Below are positions 1 to 8,776 of a stretch of DNA of 64,000 bases, one piece after another. Made by a program: the position numbers and the translations under genes. The number at the start of each line of letters is the position of its first letter. Position 1 is the first letter of the stretch. The notes below the pieces were generated by a model. That model worked only from the letters and a program-made list of their open reading frames with translations. It made no database searches and was not told the DNA's origin. Source of the stretch: JAICKN01 sp036489565 (GTDB lineage Bacteria > Acidobacteriota > Terriglobia > Terriglobales > Acidobacteriaceae); contig DASXFN010000083.1 in NCBI GenBank assembly GCA_036489565.1, positions 8,120-72,119 on the forward strand, in the 5' to 3' direction.

Positions 1-665
1 TCTCCGGAAAGCTTTTCGCGCACGCCCGCCAGCAAGGGATCCACGGAAACCAGAAATTTTTCCGGCGGCAGCCCGCCGAGCTTGGCGTTCCACAGCCATT
101 TATGCCCCATGGCGCAGATGCTGCGCTTTACTTTCTTCGGATCGGTGATGCCACATAGGGTTGCGGCAACCATGTCGCAATGTTCGAAGGCGGAGACGAA
201 CCCCTCGCGCTTTTCCGGATTATGCCGCAGCCAGTGCAGCAGCTTGGAGAATCCCCACTCCGAGGAATAGACCCCGCCGCACCACTCGATCGCTTCGAGT
301 TTTTCGCGATGCGCGGCTTCTGTGATTTCGGCAGCTTCTCCCTTGGCCCGGTGATCGCACCACAAATAATATTCGCCCAGCGGAACCATGTCCTTGCCAA
401 CGACAATGACCGAAGATCCGGTTGTATCGAGGGCGATGGCTTCGACTTGCTCGCTGCGAATGCCTGCCTTTTTTATCGCGTCGCGCGTGGCTGCGGCGAG
501 CGCTCGCATCTGATCTTCGTGCGATTGCGTGGCGTACTCAGGATCTTCCCGCTTGCGGTGCAAGGGGTACTCCGCGATTGCGGAGGTCAGTAAACCGCGT
601 TCGCTATCCACGAGCGAGACGCGTACGCTCAAAGTTCCGAAATCCACCCCTGCGACGATTGCCAT
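1..665 (-). CDS. araB: L-ribulokinase-like FGGY carbohydrate kinase, partial (C-terminus beyond window)
   Basis: The first 221 codons of a FGGY-family sugar kinase are present; the reading frame is open to the left edge. The N-terminal phosphate-binding motif VDFGTLSVRVSLVD, the segment TTGSSV, the motif LWCDHRA and the stretch GGLPPEKFL resemble ribulokinase more than xylulokinase or glycerol kinase. It would phosphorylate a ketopentose or deoxyketose made by the isomerase encoded just upstream. The ATG overlaps the isomerase stop by one base (TAATG), so the two genes are translationally coupled. Substrate is inferred and could be L-ribulose or a related ketose; without the C-terminal half the assignment is at family level. 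Confidence 0.85.
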   Translation of the reverse strand, partial: MAIVAGVDFGTLSVRVSLVDSERGLLTSAIAEYPLHRKREDPEYATQSHEDQMRALAAATRDAIKKAGIRSEQVEAIALDTTGSSVIVVGKDMVPLGEYYLWCDHRAKGEAAEITEAAHREKLEAIEWCGGVYSSEWGFSKLLHWLRHNPEKREGFVSAFEHCDMVAATLCGITDPKKVKRSICAMGHKWLWNAKLGGLPPEKFLVSVDPLLAGVREKLSG

Positions 666-2095
666 TATGCGACTCCGGCTGGCCCGTCGTGCCAGTGCAT
701 GTCCCAACCCAGGTAGCGAGAAGCAGCTTCGTGTACCGACGCCGCCACCGTGGACAAATTCGCGGCCACGTGGTGCTCAAAGCCGTTCTCGCAGATGTAG
801 TGCAGGAGGCGCTGCATGTCCGGGATCTCAACCACGCCCGCGCCGCCGAAGGTATTCAGCGGGTCATCGGTGAACCGGCCCTGGCCAACGTAGCCGCGCA
901 TTTTCCCCGCTGTGTCGTCGGTGGAGAAACGGGCAAAGCTCATTTTTTCCGGCTTGATGAGGCCCACGCATGTTCCAAATGTGTTGTCTTTTCCGACTGT
1001 GCCGGCAATGATTTCCTGGAAGTCCATCTTCACCGAGCGGAAAAAGTGTTTTGGAAGGTTCGAGCAGTGGAAGCACACCGCTTTGTTCGGATCAGCGCCG
1101 TAGTTATTGTTCCAGTCAAGCAATGCCGAGGGGGTTTGCGAGGCCAGTTGCAGCGCATGCATGCCCAGCACGCCGCAAATGTCCACCTCGCAGGCGCTCG
1201 ACAATAGTTCGTTGCTCATCATGCTCATGATGGTGCAGGGCACCACGCCGAGATTTTCTTCAATGGAAGTCCAGCACTGCACCGCGCTGACTTTTACTTC
1301 AGTCGCCGCCATCCACTGGTCCACGACTGCTCCCAGTTTGGCCATCTTCATGAGCGCCGGGGCAGGTACATTTGCCGAGTCCACATAACTCTTGATCTTT
1401 GCCAGTTTGGATTGAGCATGTTCATCACTATCCTTCATTCGCTCAATGCGGCCTATTACTTCGGAGAGGTCGAGCGTTTCAATCGAGACGCCATTGGCCT
1501 CCAGAATCTTCTCGCTATAACGCACCGTGTTGAATGCCGTGGGACGCGCGCCAATGGCTCCCACGCGCAAATTGCGGAAACCATTCACTACCCGGCAGAC
1601 TCCCGCGAACCATTCCAAATCCTTCGCGAATTCCGGGGAGTCGAGAGCTTCGGTATGAAGCGTAGTAATGGAGTAGGGAATGCCGTACTGGCGGAGATTG
1701 TTGCAGGCCGACATCTTGCCGCAGAAACTGTCGCGGCGGAAAGCGATGGTCATCTTCTTGGGATCGTCCGGCGTAGCCTGGATTAATACCGGCACCCGCA
1801 AATCAGCAAGACGCAAGGTATCGGCGATGGCGCGTTCTTCGCCGAAATTCGGCAGCGTGACAATGATCCCGTCAATGCGGTCTCGATTCTTCTTGAATAG
1901 TTCGGCACAGCGACGCGATTCCTCCCGGGTCTCCACCGCTCCATACTTGCTTTCTTCCGGAGTGAGAGAAACTACATCCATCCCGGCGGCGGCCAGCACC
2001 CGTAGTATCTCTTCCCGGCCGGTTTTTGCCAGATGATCGGGAAAAAAGCCGCGGTTCCCGACAATTACGCCCATGGTCATTTTTTTGTTTGTCAT
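665..2095 (-). CDS. L-fucose/L-arabinose isomerase family protein
   Basis: A 476-residue cytosolic aldose-ketose isomerase of the FucI/AraA-like superfamily. N-terminal Rossmann-like domains (roughly residues 8-180) are followed by a catalytic domain with CWTSIEENLG at 274-283 and ACEVDICG at 301-308, acidic segments placed like the metal-binding Glu and Asp of FucI. It precedes the ribulokinase-like gene with a one-base overlap and follows a LacI regulator gene on the same strand, the standard layout of a sugar-induced catabolic operon. The true sugar (L-arabinose, L-fucose, D-arabinose) cannot be read from the sequence. Start ATG follows a 160 bp gap containing a candidate LacI operator. 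Confidence 0.85.
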   Translation of the reverse strand: MTNKKMTMGVIVGNRGFFPDHLAKTGREEILRVLAAAGMDVVSLTPEESKYGAVETREESRRCAELFKKNRDRIDGIIVTLPNFGEERAIADTLRLADLRVPVLIQATPDDPKKMTIAFRRDSFCGKMSACNNLRQYGIPYSITTLHTEALDSPEFAKDLEWFAGVCRVVNGFRNLRVGAIGARPTAFNTVRYSEKILEANGVSIETLDLSEVIGRIERMKDSDEHAQSKLAKIKSYVDSANVPAPALMKMAKLGAVVDQWMAATEVKVSAVQCWTSIEENLGVVPCTIMSMMSNELLSSACEVDICGVLGMHALQLASQTPSALLDWNNNYGADPNKAVCFHCSNLPKHFFRSVKMDFQEIIAGTVGKDNTFGTCVGLIKPEKMSFARFSTDDTAGKMRGYVGQGRFTDDPLNTFGGAGVVEIPDMQRLLHYICENGFEHHVAANLSTVAASVHEAASRYLGWDMHWHDGPAGVA

Positions 2096-2174
2096 AAATC
2101 TTCCAGATTCCTATGTTTTGATCTTTATTGTGCCGATTTGTCGCGCTATGCGAGAAAGCCTGTTCTTAAATGAA

Positions 2175-2186
2175 GTAATCGTTTAC
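2175..2186. promoter_or_regulatory. candidate LacI-family operator
   Basis: GTAATCGTTTAC is a 12-bp near-palindrome (GTAA-N-CG-N-TTAC) with the central CG typical of LacI/GalR-family operators. It lies about 80 bp upstream of the isomerase start and 70 bp downstream of the end of the lacI-type gene, so it is well placed to control the isomerase-kinase operon. Binding is inferred. Confidence 0.5.
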
Positions 2187-2256
2187 CGGAACTCCGAAAA
2201 GTAGAATACCCTTCCCGTTTTGTCAAATCCAAGAAGTGTAGAGTGACAGTTTGCAG

Positions 2257-3315
2257 TTAGGAAGCTCCAACGTCACGAGCGCCTGCGGGACCGTGAGTAT
2301 TGCTAGGTGCGAGCGCCGTGGATTTCCGCAGCAGCAGGTTCGTGTCCAATAAATATTCTGTTCCTTCCGCGGCGGGGACCTCGCGGTCCACTTCGTTCTT
2401 CAACGCCCGGAATGCGAGCCGCGCGATTTCCGCCTGCGACATCTGAATTGTAGTCAAAGGAGGAATCATGAATTCAGATAGGTGTATGTCGTCAAATCCC
2501 ACCACGGAAAGCTCTTCCGGGATAGAGATGCCATAATCGTAGGCCTCGCGCATGACCCCGATCGCGGTCATGTCATTGGAGCACAAGACGGCAGTCGGGC
2601 GAGGATTTAAAGCAGCCAGTTTAATCAGCGCTTTCATTCCTCCCTCCATGGTATGGTCGCCTTCCACGATGAGTTGCGATTCAATCTCCAGTCCGATTTC
2701 CCGCATGGATTCCTCAAACGCCGCTTTTCGGACGACTGCCGAGCGCAACTGTAAAGGGCCCGTGACAAACGCGATGCGGGTATGCCGCAACGCGGCTAAA
2801 TGCTGTACGGCTTGCCGAATGCCTTGCAGATAGTTAATACGAATGTTGCTCATCCGTGGCAACTGCGGGGCCACGTCCACGAATACCAGCGGCACTTTGC
2901 GGAAGCGAAGTCCTTCCAAAAGCGATTCTTCCATGCCGAAGGTCAAAACAGCGACGCCTTCCACCCGGCGCTCAATCATCCGCCGGACGGAAATCTCCAT
3001 CCGTTTAGGATCATGACCGGTCGAGGTAAGCAAAATCTCGTAGTTGTGTTCCACCGCGATATCTTCGAACGACTGCACGATTTCGGGGAAAAATGGATTG
3101 GTGATTTCGGAAACGATGAGCCCGAAAATTCGCGTCTTGCCGGAAACCAGCGCTCGCGCCTGCGTGTTCGGGTAGTAGTCCAGTTCCTCGATGATTTTCC
3201 ATACCCGTTTGGCGAGGTTCGGGTTGACGGTGGGAACGCGGTTAATGGCGCGAGAGACGGTGGCCGTAGAGACTTTGGCGCGCTTCGCGATTTCCCGGAT
3301 ATCCATGACAGTCAA
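2257..3315 (-). CDS. LacI-family transcriptional regulator
   Basis: A 352-residue regulator with the complete LacI layout. The helix-turn-helix is in residues 5-25 (EIAKRAKVSTATVSRAIN), followed by a hinge helix ending NTQARALVSGKT and a periplasmic-binding-protein-like effector domain from about residue 62 (IFGLIVSEITNPFF to the C-terminus). Family members bind a sugar or sugar phosphate and release DNA. It sits upstream of the isomerase/kinase pair on the same strand and a matching operator occurs between them, so it most likely represses that operon. A second possible start is the ATG at codon 4. Confidence 0.93.
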   Translation of the reverse strand: MTVMDIREIAKRAKVSTATVSRAINRVPTVNPNLAKRVWKIIEELDYYPNTQARALVSGKTRIFGLIVSEITNPFFPEIVQSFEDIAVEHNYEILLTSTGHDPKRMEISVRRMIERRVEGVAVLTFGMEESLLEGLRFRKVPLVFVDVAPQLPRMSNIRINYLQGIRQAVQHLAALRHTRIAFVTGPLQLRSAVVRKAAFEESMREIGLEIESQLIVEGDHTMEGGMKALIKLAALNPRPTAVLCSNDMTAIGVMREAYDYGISIPEELSVVGFDDIHLSEFMIPPLTTIQMSQAEIARLAFRALKNEVDREVPAAEGTEYLLDTNLLLRKSTALAPSNTHGPAGARDVGAS

Positions 3316-3518
3316 TCACTTCTAGATTAAGTTCTGGAACAATGGCTATTCAGCGAAACATCCACCGCCAGGTGTTGCTTCAGCCGGAAATCAAAAATCG
3401 CAAGCCGCCGCTATTGTAGAAAATGTGTGTTGATATTGTACCGCCGCAACGAAATGCGGGTGTCTTTACATCATTTCCGCCGATTAAGCAGGAGCGTTAG
3501 ATCACAGGGGATTCACGA

Positions 3519-4577
3519 CTACGTATACATCACTTTGCGATCGCCTTTGACGATGCGGCCAACGGTGTGGGCTTTTTCGCCCGCGCGCTCCAGGACGCTT
3601 TGGGCCTTCTTGAATTTTTGGGAGGGGATCACCAGCAACATGCCCAGGCCCATGTTGAACGTTCGCAGCATTTCATCCTGAGGAACATTACCCAGCTTTT
3701 GTAGATGCTCAAAAATCGGTTGCACGGGCCAGGAACCGACCTCAATGACCGCAGCCACTCCTTTGGGCAGAACGCGCGGCAGGTTTTCCGTAATGCCGCC
3801 GCCGGTGATGTGTGCGAGTGCCGAAACGCAGTCGGCTGCCAGCAGCTTGCGGATGATGGGCCAGTAGCTCTTGTGCGTCCGCAGCAGTTCGTTGCCGACT
3901 TTGCCCTTCAATTCATTGACGTAAGTGTCCAGAGTGTATCCGGCTACCTCAAATAACAATTTGCGCGCGAGCGAATAACCGTTGGTATGCAGGCCATTCG
4001 AGGGCAACCCAAGAATGATGTCACCGGCTTCCACGGTTTTTCCGGTGATAATGCGTTCCCGCTCGACCACGCCAACAATAAAGCCCGCCAGGTCGTATTC
4101 GCCATTCGGATAAAACCCCGGCATTTCGGCGGTCTCGCCCCCGATGAGCGCGCAGCCGTTGCTTTTGCATGCGGTCGCCAATCCCTCGACCACCTTTTCC
4201 GCGACTTCTGGCTGCAACTGCCCGGTGGCGAGATAATCCATAAAGAACAAGGGAGCGGCGCCTTGCACGGCAATATCATTCACGCAATGGTTCACTAAGT
4301 CTGCGCCGATCGTCTGGTGCATATCCATCTCAAAGGCGATTTTCAGCTTTGTCCCCACCCCGTCCACGCTGGAAACCAGCACGGGATCCACGTATTTGGT
4401 CTTGTCAACAGAGAAAAGCCCGCCGAAACCCCCAATTTCGCTTAACACGCTGCGATTGAAGGTCTTGTGGGCAAGATATTTAATGCGCTTTTTGGTGCGA
4501 TTGGCGCGATCAATATCAACGCCTGCATCGGCGTAAGTAATGGGTTCAGTCTTGGAAGATTGTGGGGCCACGCGCAA
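3519..4577 (-). CDS. purM: phosphoribosylformylglycinamidine cyclo-ligase (AIR synthetase)
   Basis: The 352-residue PurM catalyses the ATP-dependent ring closure of FGAM to AIR, step five of purine synthesis. Family motifs are clear: YADAGVD at the N-terminus, SSVDGVGTK, GADLVNHCVNDI, GGETAEMPGFY, NGLHTNGYSLAR and ITGGGITENLPR. Length is normal for the family. No ATG precedes the conserved core; the start used is TTG at 4577, with GTG two codons later as an alternative. It stands alone, with no other pur gene nearby. Confidence 0.95.
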   Translation of the reverse strand: MRVAPQSSKTEPITYADAGVDIDRANRTKKRIKYLAHKTFNRSVLSEIGGFGGLFSVDKTKYVDPVLVSSVDGVGTKLKIAFEMDMHQTIGADLVNHCVNDIAVQGAAPLFFMDYLATGQLQPEVAEKVVEGLATACKSNGCALIGGETAEMPGFYPNGEYDLAGFIVGVVERERIITGKTVEAGDIILGLPSNGLHTNGYSLARKLLFEVAGYTLDTYVNELKGKVGNELLRTHKSYWPIIRKLLAADCVSALAHITGGGITENLPRVLPKGVAAVIEVGSWPVQPIFEHLQKLGNVPQDEMLRTFNMGLGMLLVIPSQKFKKAQSVLERAGEKAHTVGRIVKGDRKVMYT

Positions 4578-5040
4578 TTGTCCGCTGCTGCTTTAAGTTA
4601 AGAAATATTTGGATTCACTATCAGGAAATCGTTGGGAACGCGCCCAATTGTAGCACGCCACGCACCGGCCATGAGCATGGGGGCCCGCTTCGCGCGCGGA
4701 ATTGTAATTATCAGGGGAAAATCGTTGTTATAAAAATGCTCCGGCGGGGCGGCCGGGGCACTCAAGGGAGCAGGGACTCCAGGGGGTCCCTGACGGCTTA
4801 CATGCCGGAACCGCGCGATTTCAAATTCGAAGGTGCGCTTCCGGCTGATCAAAATCATAAGGGCAAACTGCGCAACTCGATGGGCGAATTGATAGCTCTG
4901 GAAAATTCCTGTATCGAAAACGGAAATGGCTGGTCAAATTTTCAGAATGGTCCCCGATTGGGGCGAAAATCGTGACGCACGAACCTGCTCGGTGAATCCC
5001 GCCAGTGGAAATTCGCCTTTCATTCGCTTTCGCGTCTATG
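4578..5040. other. intergenic region between divergent purM and recA
   Basis: About 460 bases without a credible gene; short open frames on both strands lack ribosome sites and family features. A small inverted repeat AGGGAC/GTCCCT (4772-4777 and 4786-4791) is visible. No obvious LexA/SOS palindrome was found before recA. The right end carries the recA promoter. Confidence 0.5.
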
Positions 5041-5046
5041 TATAAT
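5041..5046 (+). promoter_or_regulatory. recA promoter -10 element
   Basis: A perfect TATAAT lies 43 bp upstream of the recA ATG. The -35 region at the usual spacing (TTTCAT, 5018-5023) is weak. An AAGGA ribosome-binding site follows at 5076-5080. Confidence 0.5.
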
Positions 5047-5088
5047 CCGCCTTTAGTAATCATTAAGAACTATTCAAGGAGCCCCACC

Positions 5089-6192
5089 ATGGCGGATGAA
5101 CGCGTAAAAGCAATTGATTTAGCTCTGGCACAGATTGAAAAGCAATTTGGAAAGGGCTCGATCATGCGTCTGGGGTCGAAGGAAGTCGTGCCGATTTCCG
5201 TGATCTCTACCGGCGCGGTATCTTTCGACGCTGCGCTTGGTGTGGGTGGCTTCCCGCGCGGGCGCGTGGTTGAAATTTTCGGACCTGAGTCGTCCGGCAA
5301 AACCACCATTGCCTTGCAGGTGATTGCTGAGGCACAGCGCGTGGGCGGCATGGCGGCTTTCGTGGACGCTGAACATGCGCTTGATCCGATCTATGCCAAG
5401 AAACTGGGCGTGGACGTGGACAATTTGCTGGTATCTCAGCCCGATTATGGCGAACAGGCGCTGGAGATTGCCGAAGCCTTGGTGCGCTCCAATGCCATTG
5501 ATGTGCTGATTGTGGATTCAGTGGCGGCGCTGGTACCGAAGGCGGAACTCGAAGGCGAGATGGGCGATAGTCATATGGGCTTGCAGGCGCGGCTAATGTC
5601 GCAAGCGCTGCGCAAGTTGACTGGAATTGTTTCCAAGTCGCACACCTGCCTGGTATTCATTAATCAGATTCGTGAAAAGATCGGCGTCATGTTTGGCAAT
5701 CCTGAAACGACCACGGGTGGCCGAGCCCTGAAATTTTATTCTTCGGTACGAATTGATATTCGTCGCATTGCCGCAATTAAAGAAGGCGATGTGATGATTG
5801 GCTCGCGGACCAGAGTCAAGATCGTGAAGAACAAGGTCGCGGCGCCTTTCCGCGAGGCCGAATTCGACATCCTTTACGGGGAAGGAATTTCTCGTGAAGG
5901 GGATCTGCTGGATTTGGCGGTGGCCCAGAATATCGTGGAAAAATCTGGTTCCTGGTACAGCTACAAGGGCGAACGCATCGGCCAGGGCCGCGAGAATGCG
6001 CGCGCATTTCTCAAGGAAAATAAAGATTCTCTGGTAAAGATCGAAGCCGAAGTGCGCAAAGCGATGGGACTGATTCCGCCGACGGCGCAGGCTGCTGCCC
6101 AGGGGCAAGCCGCCGCTCAAGGCCAAGGCGCGCGAGTGACGACGATGCCCACTGGAACCGATGCCGCGAGGTCTGCGGCGGTAAAGCGGTAG
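5089..6192 (+). CDS. recA: recombinase RecA
   Basis: The 367-residue RecA forms ATP-dependent filaments on single-stranded DNA, drives strand exchange and stimulates LexA self-cleavage. Walker A is GPESSGKTT (residues 65-73); LIVDSVAALVPKAELEGEMGD and QALRKLTG, FINQIREKIG and TTGGRALKFYSS are intact. The start is set by MADERVKAIDLALAQIEKQFGKG and an AAGGA 8 bases upstream; a longer open frame from 5005 is not coding. Unusually, the C-terminal tail is Ala/Gln-rich with a repeated AAQGQ and ends basic (AAVKR), not acidic as in E. coli RecA. It is followed by a strong terminator. Confidence 0.98.
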   Translation: MADERVKAIDLALAQIEKQFGKGSIMRLGSKEVVPISVISTGAVSFDAALGVGGFPRGRVVEIFGPESSGKTTIALQVIAEAQRVGGMAAFVDAEHALDPIYAKKLGVDVDNLLVSQPDYGEQALEIAEALVRSNAIDVLIVDSVAALVPKAELEGEMGDSHMGLQARLMSQALRKLTGIVSKSHTCLVFINQIREKIGVMFGNPETTTGGRALKFYSSVRIDIRRIAAIKEGDVMIGSRTRVKIVKNKVAAPFREAEFDILYGEGISREGDLLDLAVAQNIVEKSGSWYSYKGERIGQGRENARAFLKENKDSLVKIEAEVRKAMGLIPPTAQAAAQGQAAAQGQGARVTTMPTGTDAARSAAVKR

Positions 6193-6223
6193 AGTTCGAT
6201 TCGAATCGATAATCGCGGAAAGA

Positions 6224-6260
6224 CCAGTACAGCTTTAGCGGCTGTACTGGTTTTTCTTTT
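6224..6260 (+). terminator. rho-independent terminator of recA
   Basis: A perfect 10-bp stem CCAGTACAGC / GCTGTACTGG (6224-6233, 6241-6250) with a 7-base loop is followed by TTTTTCTTTT. The loop contains the stop codon of the convergent ddl gene. Confidence 0.92.
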
Positions 6261-7422
6261 TGTCCGCGTGGCGATCCAGGCCGAGTTCGATTAAGCGCTC
6301 GATCAGTTTGGGATAACTTAATCCCGTCGCTGCCCATAACTTCGGGTACATGCTGATCGAAGTGAACCCCGGCATGGTATTGATTTCGTTCAGGTAAATC
6401 TTGCGAGTTTTCGGATCCATCAGAAAATCCACGCGGGCCAGGCCGGAGCAGTCCACGGCTTTGAATGCCTGAATCGCCAAAGTTTGAAATTGTTTGGTCT
6501 CGGCTTTGGTCAGCTTAGCCGGAATAATCAGCTCGGAACCTTCATCCAGATATTTTGCGGTGTAATCGTAGAACTCTTTGCCGGGAACAATTTCTCCGGG
6601 GACCGACGCCTCGGGCTTGTCATTGCCGAGCACCGAGCATTCAATTTCGCGGGCCTTGTTTTTCTTGCCGCCCACGCCCTGCTCAATCACAATCTTACGG
6701 TCGAACTTAGCAGCTTCTTCGATGGCCGGCCCGAGTTCTTTACGCTCGCGCGCTTTGGAGATTCCCACCGACGATCCTAAATTCGCCGGCTTCACGAATA
6801 CCGGATATTTCAGTTTGCTTTCCACCAGCTTCTGGAGTTTCTTTGGGGCTTCTTCCCAGTCCCCGCGCAAGATGGTGACGTGCTTCACAATCGGCAACCC
6901 CGCCGCGATGAAAAGTGACTTCATGATGTCTTTGTCCATGCCTGCGGCGGAGCCTAGCACTCCCGCGCCGACGTAAGGAATGTCCGCCAGTTCGAGCAAT
7001 CCCTGAATGGTGCCATCCTCGCCGAAAGTTCCGTGCAGTACGGGAAAGATAATGTCCACATCAATGGCACGGTCGGCGGCACGGCGGACGGGGCTGTCGG
7101 TCTGAAATGGCGCGAGCGTCGAACCTGGTTTGTGCGGCTCCGGCGGCACCACTACGCTTTCGCCACTGGCCAAAACAGCGGCGGCCGGCGTGGCTTCAGG
7201 ATCGCCTGCGCGTAAGTGGCGAGACTCCTCGACTGGCTTTCCCGAGAGCAAACGCTCGGCGTCTCCAGCCGTCACCCAGCGTCCCTCCTTGGTGATGCCA
7301 ATGGGCACTACTTCATATTTGCTCTGATCAATTGCCTTGAACACGGATGCGGCTGAGAGCAAAGAGATTTCATGCTCTCCGCTGCGTCCACCAAATAAAA
7401 TCCCAACTCGAAGTTTTTTCAT
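6235..7422 (-). CDS. ddl: D-alanine--D-alanine ligase
   Basis: A 395-residue ATP-grasp enzyme that joins two D-alanines for the peptidoglycan stem. Motifs: VGILFGGRSGEHEISLLSA at the N-terminus, HGTFGEDGTIQGLLEL, KPANLGSSVGISK, and the C-terminal LNEINTMPGFT. An extra segment of about 30 residues near 70-100 (Pro/Ala-rich) makes it longer than the common 300-residue form and closer to VanA-type length. The start at ATG 7422 begins at the conserved MKKLRVGILFGG; ATG 7446 eight codons earlier is possible. Converges on recA. Confidence 0.95.
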   Translation of the reverse strand: MKKLRVGILFGGRSGEHEISLLSAASVFKAIDQSKYEVVPIGITKEGRWVTAGDAERLLSGKPVEESRHLRAGDPEATPAAAVLASGESVVVPPEPHKPGSTLAPFQTDSPVRRAADRAIDVDIIFPVLHGTFGEDGTIQGLLELADIPYVGAGVLGSAAGMDKDIMKSLFIAAGLPIVKHVTILRGDWEEAPKKLQKLVESKLKYPVFVKPANLGSSVGISKARERKELGPAIEEAAKFDRKIVIEQGVGGKKNKAREIECSVLGNDKPEASVPGEIVPGKEFYDYTAKYLDEGSELIIPAKLTKAETKQFQTLAIQAFKAVDCSGLARVDFLMDPKTRKIYLNEINTMPGFTSISMYPKLWAATGLSYPKLIERLIELGLDRHADKKKNQYSR

Positions 7423-7562
7423 TTTCGGTAATAAGTCCGCTTCCATTTTTGCATAAGAGCGCCGAATCATCGTTGACAATGGCTGCACCTCGCGATACCC
7501 TTCACCGCAGCACGGGGACAAGCCCTCCCTTCTCCGTAAAAACCCATATATAGGGGACCACC

Positions 7563-8540
7563 ATGAAGAAAGCTTTACTTGCAGCGGCATTGATAAGTCT
7601 TGTGTGCGCGAGTGCATTGGCGGGAGCGCAGCGCAAGAAGCGTGTAGCCATCATGGATTTTGATTACGCCACGGTACACAGCTCGTCGTCGGCGATTTTT
7701 GGCCAGGATGTTGACATAGGCAAAGGCATCTCCGATTTACTGGTCAACGATCTTGTAAAAGACGGCACGTATTCGGTGATCGAACGCAAAGCGATTGACA
7801 AGATCATGGCGGAACAGAATTTTTCCAACAGCGACCGGGCCAACCCTACCTCAGCGGCAAAGATCGGCAAATTGCTGGGCGTGGATGCGATTATCGTGGG
7901 CAGTATTACGCAGTTTGGCGACGAAACGCAGAACCGGAATATCGGCGGCGGCGGCGGAAACTGGCATGGCGTTGGCATGGGCGGCTTCGGGCACAAGAAA
8001 ACCAAAGCCATCGTGGGAATTTCCGCCCGCCTGGTGGACATTGATACCGGCGAAATTTTAGGCGTCGCCGACGGCAAGGGAGAATCTTCCCGGTCGAGCA
8101 CGTCTTTGCTGGGTGGTGGCGGCAACTGGAGTGGTTTTGGTGGGGGCCACGCAGATTTTGGCAGCAGCGATTTCCAGAGCACGATCATCGGTGAAGCCAC
8201 GAAATTGGCTACCGATCAGTTGAGCGCGGGCTTGGTCTCTGACAATTCAAAGCTAGAGATTCGCCAAGTCATCGTGGAAGGTCTGGTGGCGGCAGTGGAT
8301 GGCGGACAAGTGGTACTGAACGTTGGCGGAAAAGCCGGCGTGAAAGTTGGCGACCAGCTCAATGTCGAGCGGGTAACGCACGAGATTAAAGACCCGTCCA
8401 CTGGCAAAGTGATTCGCAGAATGACTTCTCCGGTGGGAGTGGTGAAGGTAACCGATGTTGATGACGTTTCTTCGGTTTGCAGCGTGGTCTCAGGAAACGG
8501 ATTTAAAGTGGGTGATGCTGTAAAAACAGTCACTCAATAA
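7563..8540 (+). CDS. exported CsgG/penicillin-binding-activator-like protein
   Basis: A 325-residue exported protein. Residues 1-22 form a signal peptide (MKKALLAAALISLVCASALAG); Cys15 is not in a good lipobox, so cleavage by signal peptidase I is more likely than lipidation. Residues 26-130 (RVAIMDFDYATV, ISDLLVNDLVKDGTYSVIER, GKLLGVDAIIVGSITQFG) match the CsgG family fold, which in curli systems forms an outer-membrane secretion channel. Two Gly-rich inserts (around 134-150 and 183-200) interrupt it. The last 100 residues form a separate beta-rich domain (VVLNVGGKAGVKVGDQLNV). No curli genes are nearby, so channel activity is not implied. An AGGGGA ribosome site precedes the ATG. Confidence 0.8.
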   Translation: MKKALLAAALISLVCASALAGAQRKKRVAIMDFDYATVHSSSSAIFGQDVDIGKGISDLLVNDLVKDGTYSVIERKAIDKIMAEQNFSNSDRANPTSAAKIGKLLGVDAIIVGSITQFGDETQNRNIGGGGGNWHGVGMGGFGHKKTKAIVGISARLVDIDTGEILGVADGKGESSRSSTSLLGGGGNWSGFGGGHADFGSSDFQSTIIGEATKLATDQLSAGLVSDNSKLEIRQVIVEGLVAAVDGGQVVLNVGGKAGVKVGDQLNVERVTHEIKDPSTGKVIRRMTSPVGVVKVTDVDDVSSVCSVVSGNGFKVGDAVKTVTQ

Positions 8541-8576
8541 CGCACCGGCTGATTAGCGAATTAAGATTCGCAGCAT

Positions 8577-8606
8577 AAAAGCAGAGGCAAATGGCCTCTG
8601 CTTTTT
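8577..8606 (+). terminator. rho-independent terminator after the CsgG-like gene
   Basis: Stem GCAGAGGC / GCCTCTGC (8581-8588 and 8594-8601), extended by AAAA/TTTT, followed by a T6 tract. Confidence 0.9.
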
Positions 8607-8665
8607 TGTTTGCCCCAATGGTTCGAATCTCGCACGGAAGCCGGAATGCGTGCGTAAATGGTAAC

Positions 8666-8694
8666 TTGGGTGGACCGCAGACTTTTGATATGAT
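8666..8694 (+). promoter_or_regulatory. candidate promoter of the Asn/His-rich protein gene
   Basis: TTGGGT (8666-8671) and TATGAT (8689-8694) are 17 bp apart. A 7-bp inverted repeat CCGCAGA/TCTGCGG (8675-8681, 8694-8700) spans the -10 element and could be an operator. Inferred from sequence only. Confidence 0.4.
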
Positions 8695-8776
8695 CTGCGG
8701 CCAAATAGGCAATACAGCAAAGTTCAGTTGTGATAGATATTTCGCAAGTCAAGTGGTCGAATCAAGGAGGCTGGAA

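Noticed and set aside
422..1207. Long plus-strand open frame opposite the kinase and isomerase genes
   Set aside because: It is an antisense shadow rich in Arg/Ala; the minus-strand enzymes have clear family motifs.
4578..5040. LexA/SOS box before recA
   Set aside because: I found no convincing palindrome of E. coli or Gram-positive type; only a short unrelated inverted repeat is present.
5005..5088. Upstream extension of RecA
   Set aside because: It would include the -10 promoter element and ribosome site; the family N-terminus begins at 5089.
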